Under the pieces are notes generated by a model. That model did no database searches and was not told the origin of the DNA. It saw only the letters and a list, made by a program, of their open reading frames with translations. Below, one piece after another: positions 25,180 through 36,000 of a DNA stretch of 64,000 nucleotides (positions within the stretch are counted from its first letter, which is position 1; every line of letters begins with the position of its first letter). Both the position numbers and the translations under genes were made by a program. The DNA lies in contig NC_045145.1 of the NCBI RefSeq assembly GCF_008831285.2, positions 17,128,040-17,192,039 on the forward strand, in the 5' to 3' direction. Source of the stretch: Nymphaea colorata (lineage: Eukaryota; Streptophyta; Magnoliopsida; Nymphaeales; Nymphaeaceae).

Positions 25180-26390
25180 AGCATCGTGTGGTGCAGGCCG
25201 TTGACAATCTATATTGCTAAAAGAGGGTTCCGCCATGGAAATCCACTCTCTCCTTTCTGGTGGACCATCTGAAAACCACATTTGTTGGCTGAAAGTCAAG
25301 TGAGAAACAAACGATGGGATGACCCCATTTTTAAATTGGACTCTTGCGGAAGAAGCAAACCCTTGGGTCCAATTTTTTCTTTTTTTCTCGCATACTTATA
25401 GTTGCTTTATACTTAGTCCAAAGGGTTTGGCATAGCTGGTTGAACTCGCAATTAGTAGATCCATCCCTGCACAAGCCACTGCAACCCTAGCCCCTATTAG
25501 GCAAAGGGAAAAGAGGGAAGCCTTGGCTTCTCCTTCTTTACCAGACTAGAAATCTGAGAGGACCCTCTACTAAAGAATATAAAACTGGATTTACTTTGGC
25601 CGTCCTAAACTCGGGAGAGACTGGTGAGAATCTATTATACTCCTTCAGAAACTTCCTAGTCCAACGAACGAGAGTTAAATCACCACCATCTAGTTCAGAT
25701 GCAGCATGGAGTTCAAGTGATAGTACGAAACTTCTTCCATCAAGTTGTCAAAGAACCGGGTCAAAACTTGGTACCTCGGTCTAAGTCTGAATTCATGACA
25801 CAAACATGGTTTATACATTTAAAGCAGCACTGATTTCAGAAAACAGAAAACAATCAAATGCAATATGAAATGTATGATCATGGTTAAATTTGTATAACTG
25901 GTTCTTGATTGTTGATATGCCGATACAGTGCTAATCTTTTCAAGCAATGTCAGAACGTTAATATACTAAAAGGTTTTCCCGGTCCATGTTTTCCTAAGAA
26001 TAAGATTTTGCCTAATTATCGAGCACTTCCCAAATGATTTATCTTGACAAGTTATGTTTACCTGTTTATATTCAATCAGACATTTCGTGTTTTTGGGGGA
26101 CTAAACTTTTAACAGTGACAGGCTCAAGTTCAGCGAAAAACAAAAAACAATGACAGGCTGAAACTTGGCAACCTTTTGTAGACACAACCTGAAGCTTAAA
26201 TGGTAGTTAATTAAAATATGCCTAGCTAAAATAGAAAAATAGTTAATATGTTTAATTAAAAGTATAATTTTTGCTACCTAATTAAGCTAAGATATAGCGT
26301 AAACTTCTGTAAAAAAATAGCGCGATGCAGAAGCAAAAATAACGAAGACAAATTTTTTCATTGCACAGTTGGCGTTAACAGCCACGTAAG
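25180..26390. other. Intergenic, no gene seen
   Basis: AT-rich sequence with short frames only; nothing recognisable. Confidence 0.45.
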
Positions 26391-26399
26391 AAAAGATTT

Positions 26400-27170
26400 C
26401 TTCATCATTTCATGAACATAACAAATATACACAACTCGCCAGAATAGTAAACCATCTTGGTCATATACAATAAAAGCCTCAAGTCAAATACTACAAGGCG
26501 AATGTAGACGAAGAATGCTTGAATAATGTCACAACATTATTTTCACATTACGGCCAGTAACAAATGAACACATCTGCCAGCCTGCCTATGCCAAAGCCCA
26601 ATGTTGCTTGAAGCCAACCCAATAAATTTTATCAAATGTTGCATGACAACATTTGCATCACTCAAACCTTGTTTCTGGTTATAAACTACATCTACCATGA
26701 ACAGGCAACAGGATTGAGTCCATGCCGACTTTCTAAGGTTCAGCAAAATCTGGCGTCTGATGAAAATTCTGTTGATGAAGGGACTCTAACAGTAGCCCCT
26801 CCACATCAAATACAGACGCCTTCTTCCCACAACACAAGTCTTCAGCTCAACCTACATAAACAAGGTCCAACTGTCATACCTGCAGATCCCAAAATTCAGA
26901 TAGAAAATAAAATAAAATTGAATATTTCTGGATTTTGGTATTTGAAGCCCAGGACTTGAGAAGAACTGGAGATGGCGTTCCAACTGAGTGGTAAGGACGA
27001 CCATCATTGTCAACAATGTCAATGCCCAGCCTGATGTGCAGTTCCCACTTGAGACAGGAACATATTCCAGAACAAAATGCAGAGTGTAACCAGCAAAATT
27101 TCAAAAGGGAAGGGAGCCCTTATAGGACAAAGCACCCTTTACATGTGGGAAGAAGGGGAGGAATGTGGGA
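26400..27170 (-). pseudogene. Decayed duplicate of the COX15 last exon and 3' flank
   Basis: On the minus strand, 27090 down to about 26930 matches the terminal COX15 exon (41921-41748): both begin GTTACACTC and share GCATTGACATTGTT and ACAATGATGGTC, and both encode GTAHQAG. The similarity continues through the 3' flank. For example GAATGCTTGAATAATGT occurs near 26514 and 41300, and ATCTGCC and AGCAAAATCTGGC follow in the same order, so about 700-770 bases align with 41200-41965. It also extends some 75 bases into the intron side (TGTGGGAA.AAGGGG). The copy has small indels that shift the frame soon after GTAHQAG, and the intron acceptor CAG is CTG here. No other COX15 exon lies nearby, so this is a 3' fragment in the same orientation as the parent, about 14.8 kb away. 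Confidence 0.88.
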
Positions 27171-27305
27171 AGATGTTTGGTGGCAAATTGTTTTCAAAAA
27201 ATTTCAAGAGAGGCCAGAGGTTGATTTCCAAAATCTTTTACAAGTAAAACAAGAACTCTTTACATTCCAGGATGGGGGCCAAAAACCTCCTACCGATCCG
27301 CTGCT

Positions 27306-27479
27306 GATGTCCTTCTTGATGTTAATTTATTGCCCCAGGAACTGCATTTAGAAGAGCAAATTACAAGAGCAAGCTTCTCAGTTCTCACTATGACATTGCA
27401 GCTTTGCCTCCCTCTCCTGCTCATCAATAAACAAGGAAACATGATTGGTCTCAGGTACATAACCTATCATCTATATTTT
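27306..27479 (-). pseudogene. Relic of the E+/DYW tail of the PPR gene
   Basis: Directly after the PPR stop codon the same frame continues past a second stop (TAG at 27471-27473) into GYVPETNHVSLF, IDEQEREAKLQ and CHSEN (27464-27381), then another stop. This matches the start of the E+/DYW region of the At3g24000-type PPR protein (GYVPNT..., DEQEREAKLQYHSEK). Further on, frame-shifted pieces still read EKLAL, LNAVPGA and INIKKDI (to about 27306), as in the DYW domain. The rest of the domain, including the zinc ligands and the final DYW, is not found. This is a host gene tail that has decayed in place. Confidence 0.8.
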
Positions 27480-29177
27480 TCAACTCATCTCTAACAGATT
27501 CCTCTTATTACCTTGACATGTGGGTGCAACAGAACTTTCAATCTCAACCCAGCTGTATGCAGGTTCTTTCTTCACCCCAACATCCTTCATCATCTTTCTA
27601 ACACGGGCAGCTTCTTTATATCTCCCAGCAGATGCATAGATATTTGACAGGATCACAGGAGGGCCAGAATCAAGATGATCAAGTTCAAATACACGCTCAG
27701 CAGCATATTTTCCCAGCTCTATATTGCCGTGCATTCTGCATGCCCCAAGCAAAGCACCCCAAACAGCAGCAGTTGGCTTGATTGGCATATCTTTAATGAA
27801 TTGTTCTGCCTGATCCAAAAGCCCTGCTCTACCATAAAGATCTATCATAGTAACATAATGCTCTATCAGAGGTTCAATTTCATACTTTTTCATCAGCTCA
27901 AAATAGTGTTTTCCTTCACTCAGCAACCCAGCATGACTACATGCAGTAAGGACGCAAAGGAAGCTGACCTCATTAGGTACAACACCAGACTGGAGCATAT
28001 CCTCAAACCTTCTTACTGCTTCTTTTCCCAGTCCATGCTGCGCACATCCAGTAAGCATAGAATTCCAGGAAACTACCTCTGCGTTGGATAACCTATCAAA
28101 AACTTTCCGAGCATCTTCAATGCTCCCAGACTTTGCATACATGTCAAGGAGAGTATTGCCCATGAATGCAATTAGCTTATGGCCAGTTTTTATCATATGT
28201 GCATGGACCCATTTCCCCTGCTCCAAAGCACCAATGCTAGCACAAGCACTAAAAACACTAGAATAGGTAAAATGGGTTGCCTCAACACCTGCTTGTTGCA
28301 TCTTCCAGAACTGCTCAAGTGCATTTTCTCCTTCTCCTTTCCTTGCATACCCTGCAATCAGTGCATTCCAAGACACCTCATTCCTTTCAGGCATTCCATC
28401 AAACACCACATGGGCACAATTCATATCACCACACCTTGCATACATATCGACAAGAGCACTACCGACATACACGTCAGTGTTACAATGAATTCTAAAACTA
28501 AAAGAATGCACTTGTTTGCCCATGCACACGTTTGCAGCTGAGGCACAAGCCCTCAGCACACTAGCAATTGTGAATTGGTTGGGCACTATTTGATGCCTCA
28601 GCATTTCCACAAACAACATGACAGCTTCTTCATAACGATCATTCTGTGAGTACCCTGTGATCAAAGCAGTCCAGCTAACCACGTCTCTCAGAGGCATATT
28701 GTTGAATGCTTGGTGTGCCTCTTCTAGACTACCACATTTTGCATACATATTGATGATGCTGTTTTTGAAGAAAAGATCATTCTTAAACTTAGATTTCATA
28801 ATGTGGGCATGAAGTATTCTGCCTTCGGTCAATCTCTCCATCTTGGTGCACTTCTTCAACATCCTGGAGTATGTCTGCACATCAGGCCGGATCTTCTCCT
28901 CATCCATGAGGTCCAGAAGGTACAGCCCATGACGTGATCCCTTGCTTTTTCTTAGCAAATCCTTATCCTGGATGATGATTCCTGAAGCAGTTGGGCCCTC
29001 CCCATCATCACAAATGTCCAAGTCTGAGGAGGACGCTGGACAAGCCAAATTAGAGCTCTGAGAGCTAGTTATGAAAGGGAGGGAAACTAGTGAATTTGGG
29101 GCGTGTAACAGATGACTGGTCAATGCGATTCGTTTCATTAGAGGTTGAATGAAGCAGCACATTTTAGTGTACTCCAT
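27480..29177 (-). CDS. Organelle PPR protein (PLS type), At3g24000-like, C-terminally truncated
   Basis: An intronless frame from the first in-frame ATG (29177) gives 565 residues; ATG 29138, which starts MKRIALTSHLL, is an equally good start. The N-terminus is basic and Ser-rich, as in organelle targeting. PPR motifs of P, L and S type follow, with signatures NSIINMYAKCGSLEEA, DVVSWTALITGYSQN, VGSALVDMYARCGD and NEVSWNALIAGYARKG, then the E region PTAAVWGALLGACRMHGN and KKEPAYSWVEIESSV. These proteins bind organelle transcripts; DYW members edit C to U. The C-terminus departs from the family after WVEIESSV: about ten E-motif residues are missing and a stop follows 16 codons later, with DYW remnants downstream. 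The truncated protein could still bind RNA and recruit a DYW protein in trans (inference), or the gene may be a young pseudogene. Confidence 0.88.
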   Translation of the reverse strand: MEYTKMCCFIQPLMKRIALTSHLLHAPNSLVSLPFITSSQSSNLACPASSSDLDICDDGEGPTASGIIIQDKDLLRKSKGSRHGLYLLDLMDEEKIRPDVQTYSRMLKKCTKMERLTEGRILHAHIMKSKFKNDLFFKNSIINMYAKCGSLEEAHQAFNNMPLRDVVSWTALITGYSQNDRYEEAVMLFVEMLRHQIVPNQFTIASVLRACASAANVCMGKQVHSFSFRIHCNTDVYVGSALVDMYARCGDMNCAHVVFDGMPERNEVSWNALIAGYARKGEGENALEQFWKMQQAGVEATHFTYSSVFSACASIGALEQGKWVHAHMIKTGHKLIAFMGNTLLDMYAKSGSIEDARKVFDRLSNAEVVSWNSMLTGCAQHGLGKEAVRRFEDMLQSGVVPNEVSFLCVLTACSHAGLLSEGKHYFELMKKYEIEPLIEHYVTMIDLYGRAGLLDQAEQFIKDMPIKPTAAVWGALLGACRMHGNIELGKYAAERVFELDHLDSGPPVILSNIYASAGRYKEAARVRKMMKDVGVKKEPAYSWVEIESSVAPTCQGNKRNLLEMS

Positions 29178-30304
29178 GAATCCACTGTACAGTTTCTGCT
29201 GATGATTGTCACATAACAACTGAATGAATAGATTGAAGAAGGATGCCACGACAGATAACAGAGGTCCAGCAGCAAATACAATCGTTTAAATCTTGTAACA
29301 GTAAGCATCCTGTGACGTTCGATAAACAAATCACCTCATGTGCAAAGGAATGTGTTAATACTATATAATATATAACATGTAAATCCAACACGCAAATTAA
29401 ATTATTAAGCCAATATCAAGTAATAAACTTAAACCAACGTGTAACTATTTTTTCCCAACCCCTTCGTTTTCTCTCACTTTCTCACCTATTTTCCCCTTCC
29501 CTCTTCTTTTTGGCTTTACCTTTCCACAACCATCCTTTTCACCGTATGATTGGTGGGCTATGAAGTTTTATCATCAAAGAGAACTAAATCAGATTTAAGG
29601 TAAATCTTACAATATTCAACATGTTCTCTTTAGTGGTTTTGTGAATCTTACCAAAATCTAGAATACCGAATGACAGACCGTGGCCTTGGTTGATGGCTGG
29701 CGGCAGATAAGAACTAAAAATGGAAGAAGAAACCCATTTACACTAACCATTCCCTTGAGTTTCGACAGAGGGCAAAATAGAAGCGAGAAAGAGAGAGAGA
29801 GGCCTACAGTGTAATATCTATTAGGCCGTCGGCGGTGTGAGATGGCCGGCGACGTGCCGCTACAGAGGTGCGCTGGGCAGCGGCGGACGGTGGTAACTGG
29901 TAAGACTGCGCGGGAGCAGCAGCCGAGCGGGCAGATTTGAGGGAGGGGCGAAGGCTTTCCTTCTTCTTGTAGCAAGTTTTCACTAAAAGTCCTCAATTGT
30001 TCATTTATTTACTTAGGTGTGAAGACAAGTTTCCAAAATTCTAGAAACATGTATCCTGTGTACATTACAAAATTTTTCTTTCTCCTGTCCATGGTTGTAG
30101 CTCGTAGATATTTGCTGAACCAAGCAGAAGAGCAGAGCAGCAATATGTGAAAATTATATATGAGATTATCTCAAAGCTTATTTCTTATTGAGACGGGCCG
30201 TACGAAGAAGCAGGTTGGTGGCAGCACCAAGGCCTACGGTTTTGATCACTAATGCAAAACCAGGGCATTGAAGACTACAGCAGCCCACTGAACGGTTATA
30301 TTGA

Positions 30305-30517
30305 AAATTATATAGGGAAATAAGGAAAGAACTGCAGTCATGCAAACCTTCCGCAGGGACTGCGAATCAGAAAAGAAGTGTTAGTGTGACCTTGGTGGTT
30401 GTTCCATTTGGTGGAGCATTCTTGCTCCTATGCATCGTCTTTGGAATATTCAGGGTTTGTCAAAAACGTTGTTTAGGAGGTGGTGAAGAAAAACTGCACC
30501 AGCATAGAGATAAATAA
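30305..30517 (+). pseudogene. Possible orphan exon encoding a transmembrane segment and basic tail
   Basis: An open + frame of 70 codons without an early ATG ends at TAA 30515-30517. It reads ...SCKPSAGTANQKRS, then a hydrophobic stretch VSVTLVVVPFGGAFLLLCIVFG, then a basic juxtamembrane part FRVCQKRC and a hydrophilic end EEKLHQHRDK. This order resembles the membrane anchor of plant receptor-like proteins such as the cysteine-rich (DUF26) class, but no ectodomain or kinase exon lies nearby. It may be a gene fragment or chance. Confidence 0.25.
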
Positions 30518-30936
30518 TGGGAATCTCTCTTCTCAATGTAGAACTATCATGATGGTTGAATCATTTATGAAGATATCAGACATAGATTTTCAGTGACAGG
30601 CCGTGTCATTGGCATGGATATCGTACTTTTGCATTGTTGAACTTTGCACATGCCAAGCAGTGCAGAACATAAGCATTTGATCAGATCAGATCGACGGAAA
30701 TTTATTAACAGAGTCAAGCTTTCAAAACTTCCTGAAACGGCCTAATATAAAACATTACTTTCAGGACTTACTGCTGGGTTTTTCTCCAAATGGCGTAATA
30801 TAAGACCCAGCTAGAATATATAGATTCCGTTAGAGCCAGTCCCACCTTCCCCTTACACGCGATTGATGTTATGCCTGTGATTCTAACAAAGGGAAATCAC
30901 GCAAACATCGATGGTTATGTACAGTACTTACAACGT

Positions 30937-31027
30937 TTTCTTTGAGCAGTAAGTCTTCCTTTGATAAATATATTCGCCAACGATTTCTTTGAGCAGTAAG
31001 TCTTCCTTTGATAAATATATTCGCAAC
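30937..31027. repeat. Two-copy 47-bp tandem repeat
   Basis: TTTCTTTGAGCAGTAAGTCT begins copies at 30937 and 30984. Each extends through CTTCCTTTGATAAATATATTCGC with no difference that I can see over 44 bases, which implies a recent duplication. Confidence 0.9.
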
Positions 31028-31334
31028 CATTCCATACTCACCTTTAACTCTGAATTCAATACGCCGAGAGACACCAAAAAGCTTTCAGAATTTTGCTTTC
31101 TCATTAGTTCCCAATATTGAATATCAGATTGCACAAATCAGGTCTAAGTGAATGAAACAAAAACAGGGAATGGTTTCATAATATTAATAAAATCCCTAAG
31201 CAATTACATTCGCGACAATGTAGCGGGAAGCTCACGAATTCATGTGTTCTAGGTACTTGCGATCGATAACAAAACAATGGTGTCAAGGTGTATTGAATTT
31301 ACACGTTGAAGCAAAGTGCCGGGAAACTGAGACT

Positions 31335-31799
31335 TCAGACGGCACTAGTACCTAAGCTGTATCTCATCACTGTGCCGGTCAGTGAGTTGCGAAATCCGCA
31401 TCCTTCTTGCTTAAGCAGCCAATCATTCTTCTTCCACAGACGATTGTCGCAGCTATCCATCACAGCAGAACTCGTTTTCTTCGTTTCTTCACTGGTCACC
31501 TCCTTAAACGTCATGTTTCTCCAGGCGCGTGGGTCGAAGCTGTCCCTCACCCTTTCTCCGTTCTTTTCTCCTGCCATTGCCTTCTCCACCTCCATGGATG
31601 ATGTTGTAGAGCTTTCACAGGCCACACTGGCCTCTGACATCCCGTGTCCCTCGTGGCCATGACGACCTTTATTTGGCAGCCTTGAAGCACTCTTCTCCTG
31701 ATCATGCATTGCCTTCTTCAGCGCGCCGGCCCCTCTGCCCGTGGCTTTCTTGGACTTGTGAAGGTTGGTGGCTCCAAAGCAAGAGAGAAGGGATGCCAT
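31335..31799 (-). CDS. Unrecognised basic protein, 154 residues
   Basis: An intronless frame. I prefer the start at 31799 because its context ACCATGGCA is strong; another in-frame ATG lies three codons upstream (31808). The N-terminus is MASLLSCFGATN. A Lys-rich stretch follows (HKSKKATGRGAGALKKA), then a Ser/Glu/Lys-rich middle (ESSTTSSMEVEKAMAGEKNG) and a C-terminal part with conserved-looking aromatic positions (SFDPRAWRNMTFKEV, NRLWKKNDWLL). I see no membrane helix, zinc motif or enzyme signature. The length of the open frame and the strong start context argue that it is real, but I do not recognise the family and give no function. Confidence 0.5.
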   Translation of the reverse strand: MASLLSCFGATNLHKSKKATGRGAGALKKAMHDQEKSASRLPNKGRHGHEGHGMSEASVACESSTTSSMEVEKAMAGEKNGERVRDSFDPRAWRNMTFKEVTSEETKKTSSAVMDSCDNRLWKKNDWLLKQEGCGFRNSLTGTVMRYSLGTSAV

Positions 31800-31899
31800 G
31801 GTCACCATTGTCCTCCAGGAATCAGAAAGTATTCAACGGAGGACTCCACAAAGCAAGTTTCCTGATCAATAACTAGTGAATTCAATATACCCAAAGCAT

Positions 31900-33020
31900 C
31901 AGAAACGCCAAGTGTAAGATAGCCACCTGCTACGAGAGGTTTGTATAGAAGGTAGAGTCCTAGTCGGTTCTGGTCATGTATAATTTAATAGATAACTCAG
32001 CACCGCTGACAGTTGCCAATTTATACATTCAGGAGACTTTAGTTTCCTTGGTGAGCTAGGAGATTAAGATCACACAAGAAATTAGATAGTAGATTAAGAT
32101 AAATGATATTATATGCCCGAAACTGATCTTGAACGATTATAATCCACGATCGGTAGTCCTGAGTTCCTCCCACGCTGTTGAAGGTATATCAAAGATAACT
32201 GACAGGAGGATCGTAATCCATATCTGTATGTCTCTACCTACCATGCGTGCAGGACATCAATCATCTCAGGCTTGATCGGATAGAGATCGTCTTCGCGAAG
32301 CAACCAAGGCGTTTTCATCTTAAATGTGCAGCGTTCAGACCCACGAGGACCAATTGGGATATGTATATGATTAGAGCATCTTTGATTTTGGGGATTTTAT
32401 GGCCAATAATCTCATGCCTAACCTGAGTTAATTTAGAGAATACTATATATAAAATTTGAACAAGATACAAATAGATCTCGTTAAAATATTTAAATTATTC
32501 TTATGAAAAGCTCCAGGATCACCTCTAAAACTTTTCACAAATCAATAAAACAAGAACCCGTAATTTTTTTATAAAAAAAAACTATTTATTTTTCAATTTT
32601 TCATGAAACTAATTTTTTCCTCTTACGAATAATTTGTGAAGAGTACATTGTGTCGGCTGATCTTTAGGCTTCTAAATTCATGGTCAGTCTAAATTATTTT
32701 GAAAAGCAAGTCAAATGCGACAGGTCATGCGTCAGATTTGATCTTCATCGGTGAGAGGGGCAAGTTTAAATCTTCTACAGAGATTGAGGGAAAATAAACC
32801 ATCAGGGCGATAAATACGGTCAATAGGCGATCTCAGCATTCAAAAAGGAAAACGAAAAAAGTTTGCCAGGAGCTCGCCGTGAAATGGTACACTGGTCGAG
32901 CCTCGTAAATTACACGACGTGTTACCTCTAAAAGCTTGTGCAGAGGCCGAAGCTCTCAATTATGAAATATACAAAGAATCAAACCTGCAAAATTGCTGTC
33001 AGATCACGAAGGTCCAACAG
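31900..33020. other. Intergenic and GAUT 3' flank, no gene seen
   Basis: AT-rich sequence between the unknown ORF and the GAUT stop codon. Short frames only. Confidence 0.5.
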
Positions 33021-33034
33021 GCCTTCGCATGGCT

Positions 33035-36000
33035 TTAAGGATTGATGTTGCACTCTCGAAGATAAGCCTGATCATAGTCGACATAATTAGTCCAATACTG
33101 GCGGTACTTCGGCATGCTGATCTCAAGCCAGGGTTTCATGTTTCCATTATAATGTATCACTGCTGCTCGCTCAATTTCCTTCGGATCGATGCTCGGATTA
33201 TAGCCAAGGCCCAGAACGTGCCAAGACCTTTCTAGTGCAAATGTTTGCTTCCAAAACGTTAGCAAACCAGGAGGCAACGTTCCCAGTCTCCACAGCAGTC
33301 TCTCGTGATTCTGCAAAAACATAAGACCGACTTAAGGACGATCCGGAAGATGATGCTCTTCATGGCCATAAAACCTAAGTATGCAAATTTCTTATTAAAG
33401 ATTAATGATTTTAATAATAGAAAGAAAATTCTCACCAGTTTCTGCCACGAATGATACAGCTCAGTCACGTTATGCTTTCTCCATTGTTTTAAATCAAAAA
33501 TATTCATTCCATAGGCCCATCCACATGCCTGAGGATCGAAATTTTTCGCGATTAGAGGATTTGAGAAATTGAGATACTTGTCAAACCGATGGAAGCTTTC
33601 TTGACATGTTTCAACTGCCCCGTTGATCTTGCCTTGAAGATCAATTGACCACAGTGGGGTCAGATCCTTCTGAACAACAACGTCATCATCCAAGAAAAGC
33701 ACCTTATGGAGCTTTGGGAAGATCTCTGGTAAATAGAATCGCAAATGATTCAGAATTGAAATGTACTTTGGATTTCGATACTTCAAGTCAGTGTCAATGT
33801 TTGTGGGGTGGCCTCTGAAGTAGTAGTCTTTCATGGATGGTGAACCAAGTTGCATGAGTACTGGGCTATAACTTGCATTAAGCCATGTAAATTCGTCCAA
33901 ATTTTGAACCTGGACAGCCGCATCTCCAGGGGGGTTAGCGAGAAACCACATCTTCATAGCTGCATAGTTCACCGTATCAGTAACAATGTGGAAAACATGT
34001 TTCTCAGGATCCTGTAGAAGAATGAACATTCTGTGAGATTTTGGCCCCTAAGACCATTAAAGAGACTGGTTAGTCTTATTTTCAGAAACATAAAACAACT
34101 TATGAGCTCATTACCTTGGCGTGCACTATAGTTGAGTTTACAACCACCGAGGTTGCCAACACATTATCTGAGAACAAAGCATAATGATAGAGGTTGGAGT
34201 CTTCCAGCTTCTGCTGGTACGGGAGCTCTTGTTGGCTTCGGTTCAGTGAGTAATATTCTGAAGAAAGACGAAGTGGAAGACAGTGAAGACCTTTTGGAAG
34301 TGTCTCTGCTGCAAGCTGATTTAAAAACATGGTCTGCTTCTCCTGCGCTTGCATCTGCTCCTCTGTGGACTGAAGCATGGCACGAAGTTTTTTTACCACA
34401 CCGGAACAATCCTCCTGATTCTGCTTACCTCTGGCCAAAGTCTTCTCCATTGCCTTCAGTTTCTCATAGGCACTACATGCACAAAAAGTTGGAAAATTGT
34501 ATGATAAACAGATGACAGAACATAACTCCGGTAGTTCACAACCAAGAAATTCTTTGCTCTCCCGAATTTATTTATGAACTTGATACAGACCGTGCTATTT
34601 TTAGTTGCTGGAATAATTTTCCATTTTAATCAAGCATACAAGAATGATTGCCATGCTCTTTTTAGATCAGAATTATCAAATTACACGCCTGCTGAGCTTT
34701 ACCATCTACATCAGTCTGAATTACACTATGATCATGCCATCGAGCCTTAAACTAATGAGTAAGGAAAGACCATGCCATCAGGAAGATGGAGCATTGTGAT
34801 CTAAAGCGTAGCAATTCAATGCAACTTCCCTAATAATTGAACAATATATACAACTATGGAATAGGATTGAGTCAAAATCCAACAGTCAAATTTTTTGAAG
34901 TGGTCCATCAGTTCATAGTCAAATTCACGAGAAGAAGGCACATGTATTTTGCATAAACATAAATGACATAATGTGGATAGGAAAATAAACTCACTTCCTT
35001 GGCAAGTCAGAATCTTTTGTTGCGTCGCCGAGTGCACGCTGAATCTCCTTTACCCTAGTTCTTAATTCTCTAATAAAGTTATGGTCAGTCCAGACAGATC
35101 CAAAACTTTCGTAGACCCTTGCCCTGATCAGCTGATCTTTCATGTGCCGAACATTAGCATCTGGCATAGGTGGTGAACTGATCTGCCTTTCACTAGGGGC
35201 CTTACGAGACCTTCTTCGACCATTATTCTCCAACTCATTTGTCTCCTGCTTTACAGGAAAAGGGCAATATAGAATTAAATTGATTTGGCAAAATTGATAT
35301 CTTAAAACTCCACATATAAAGCTAAGCAAAAGGCATGCTTTTCATCAGTATGTGCTTCAAAAATATAAATGCAAATTCAGAACCCATCGACTACACATGG
35401 GCATGCACATGTAAAGGGATGCAGACATATTAGAATTTATCTAATAGTTTAGGTTTTGCAAACGCATAGTTGTTTTGGTTCAACATTTGAACAAGTACAA
35501 AACAAAAGTGGTTTACTCTTAATGCCAATAGTTGCTTGTCCGTTCACAGAGATCTGCTGCAGTCTGCAATATGATTGGAGATTGAGAAATTTTGTGTAGT
35601 CAGTGAAGAGAACAAACTTTACCATCGTCTTGTGCAAGCCTCCAAATGCCGCTTCTTCTCTCTGCTTTCTTGGGAGAACCTGCACTCTTACTTCTTTTGC
35701 TTTTTCTTCTTTATTCACAAAATCTGCCTTTTCTTTCTTTTCCTCTTCAGAAAGATCAAATGCCTTGTTGCTTGCTTGATCAATTTTTGCATTCGCATTA
35801 GATTTTTGTACACTGTCATCTTTTTCTTTATGATACTGACTCGTTACCTGTTCTATATGAGCATTCTCACGTATCTGACTTGTTATTTGATCAATGTGAC
35901 TTTCATTTCCACCGGTGGCCACACCAGAGTGAGCACCATTGTCAGCTGCTGATAGAACCCTAGATTTATGCTCTCCAAAATATTCCAGAATAGAATCTGA

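Larger units (their letters stand above)
29250..31300. other. PPR upstream region and intergenic, with one doubtful small ORF
   Basis: 29.4-29.65 kb is AT-rich. About 29.80-29.95 kb is GC-rich and contains a 32-codon + strand frame starting ATGGCCGGCGACGTG near 29840, too short to call. This GC-rich block could be a promoter or leader. The tract 30305-30517 is described separately. Confidence 0.4.

Noticed and set aside
29178-29249. Upstream extension of the PPR frame to 29249
   Set aside because: The codon at 29249 is GTG, not ATG; the first true in-frame ATG is at 29177.
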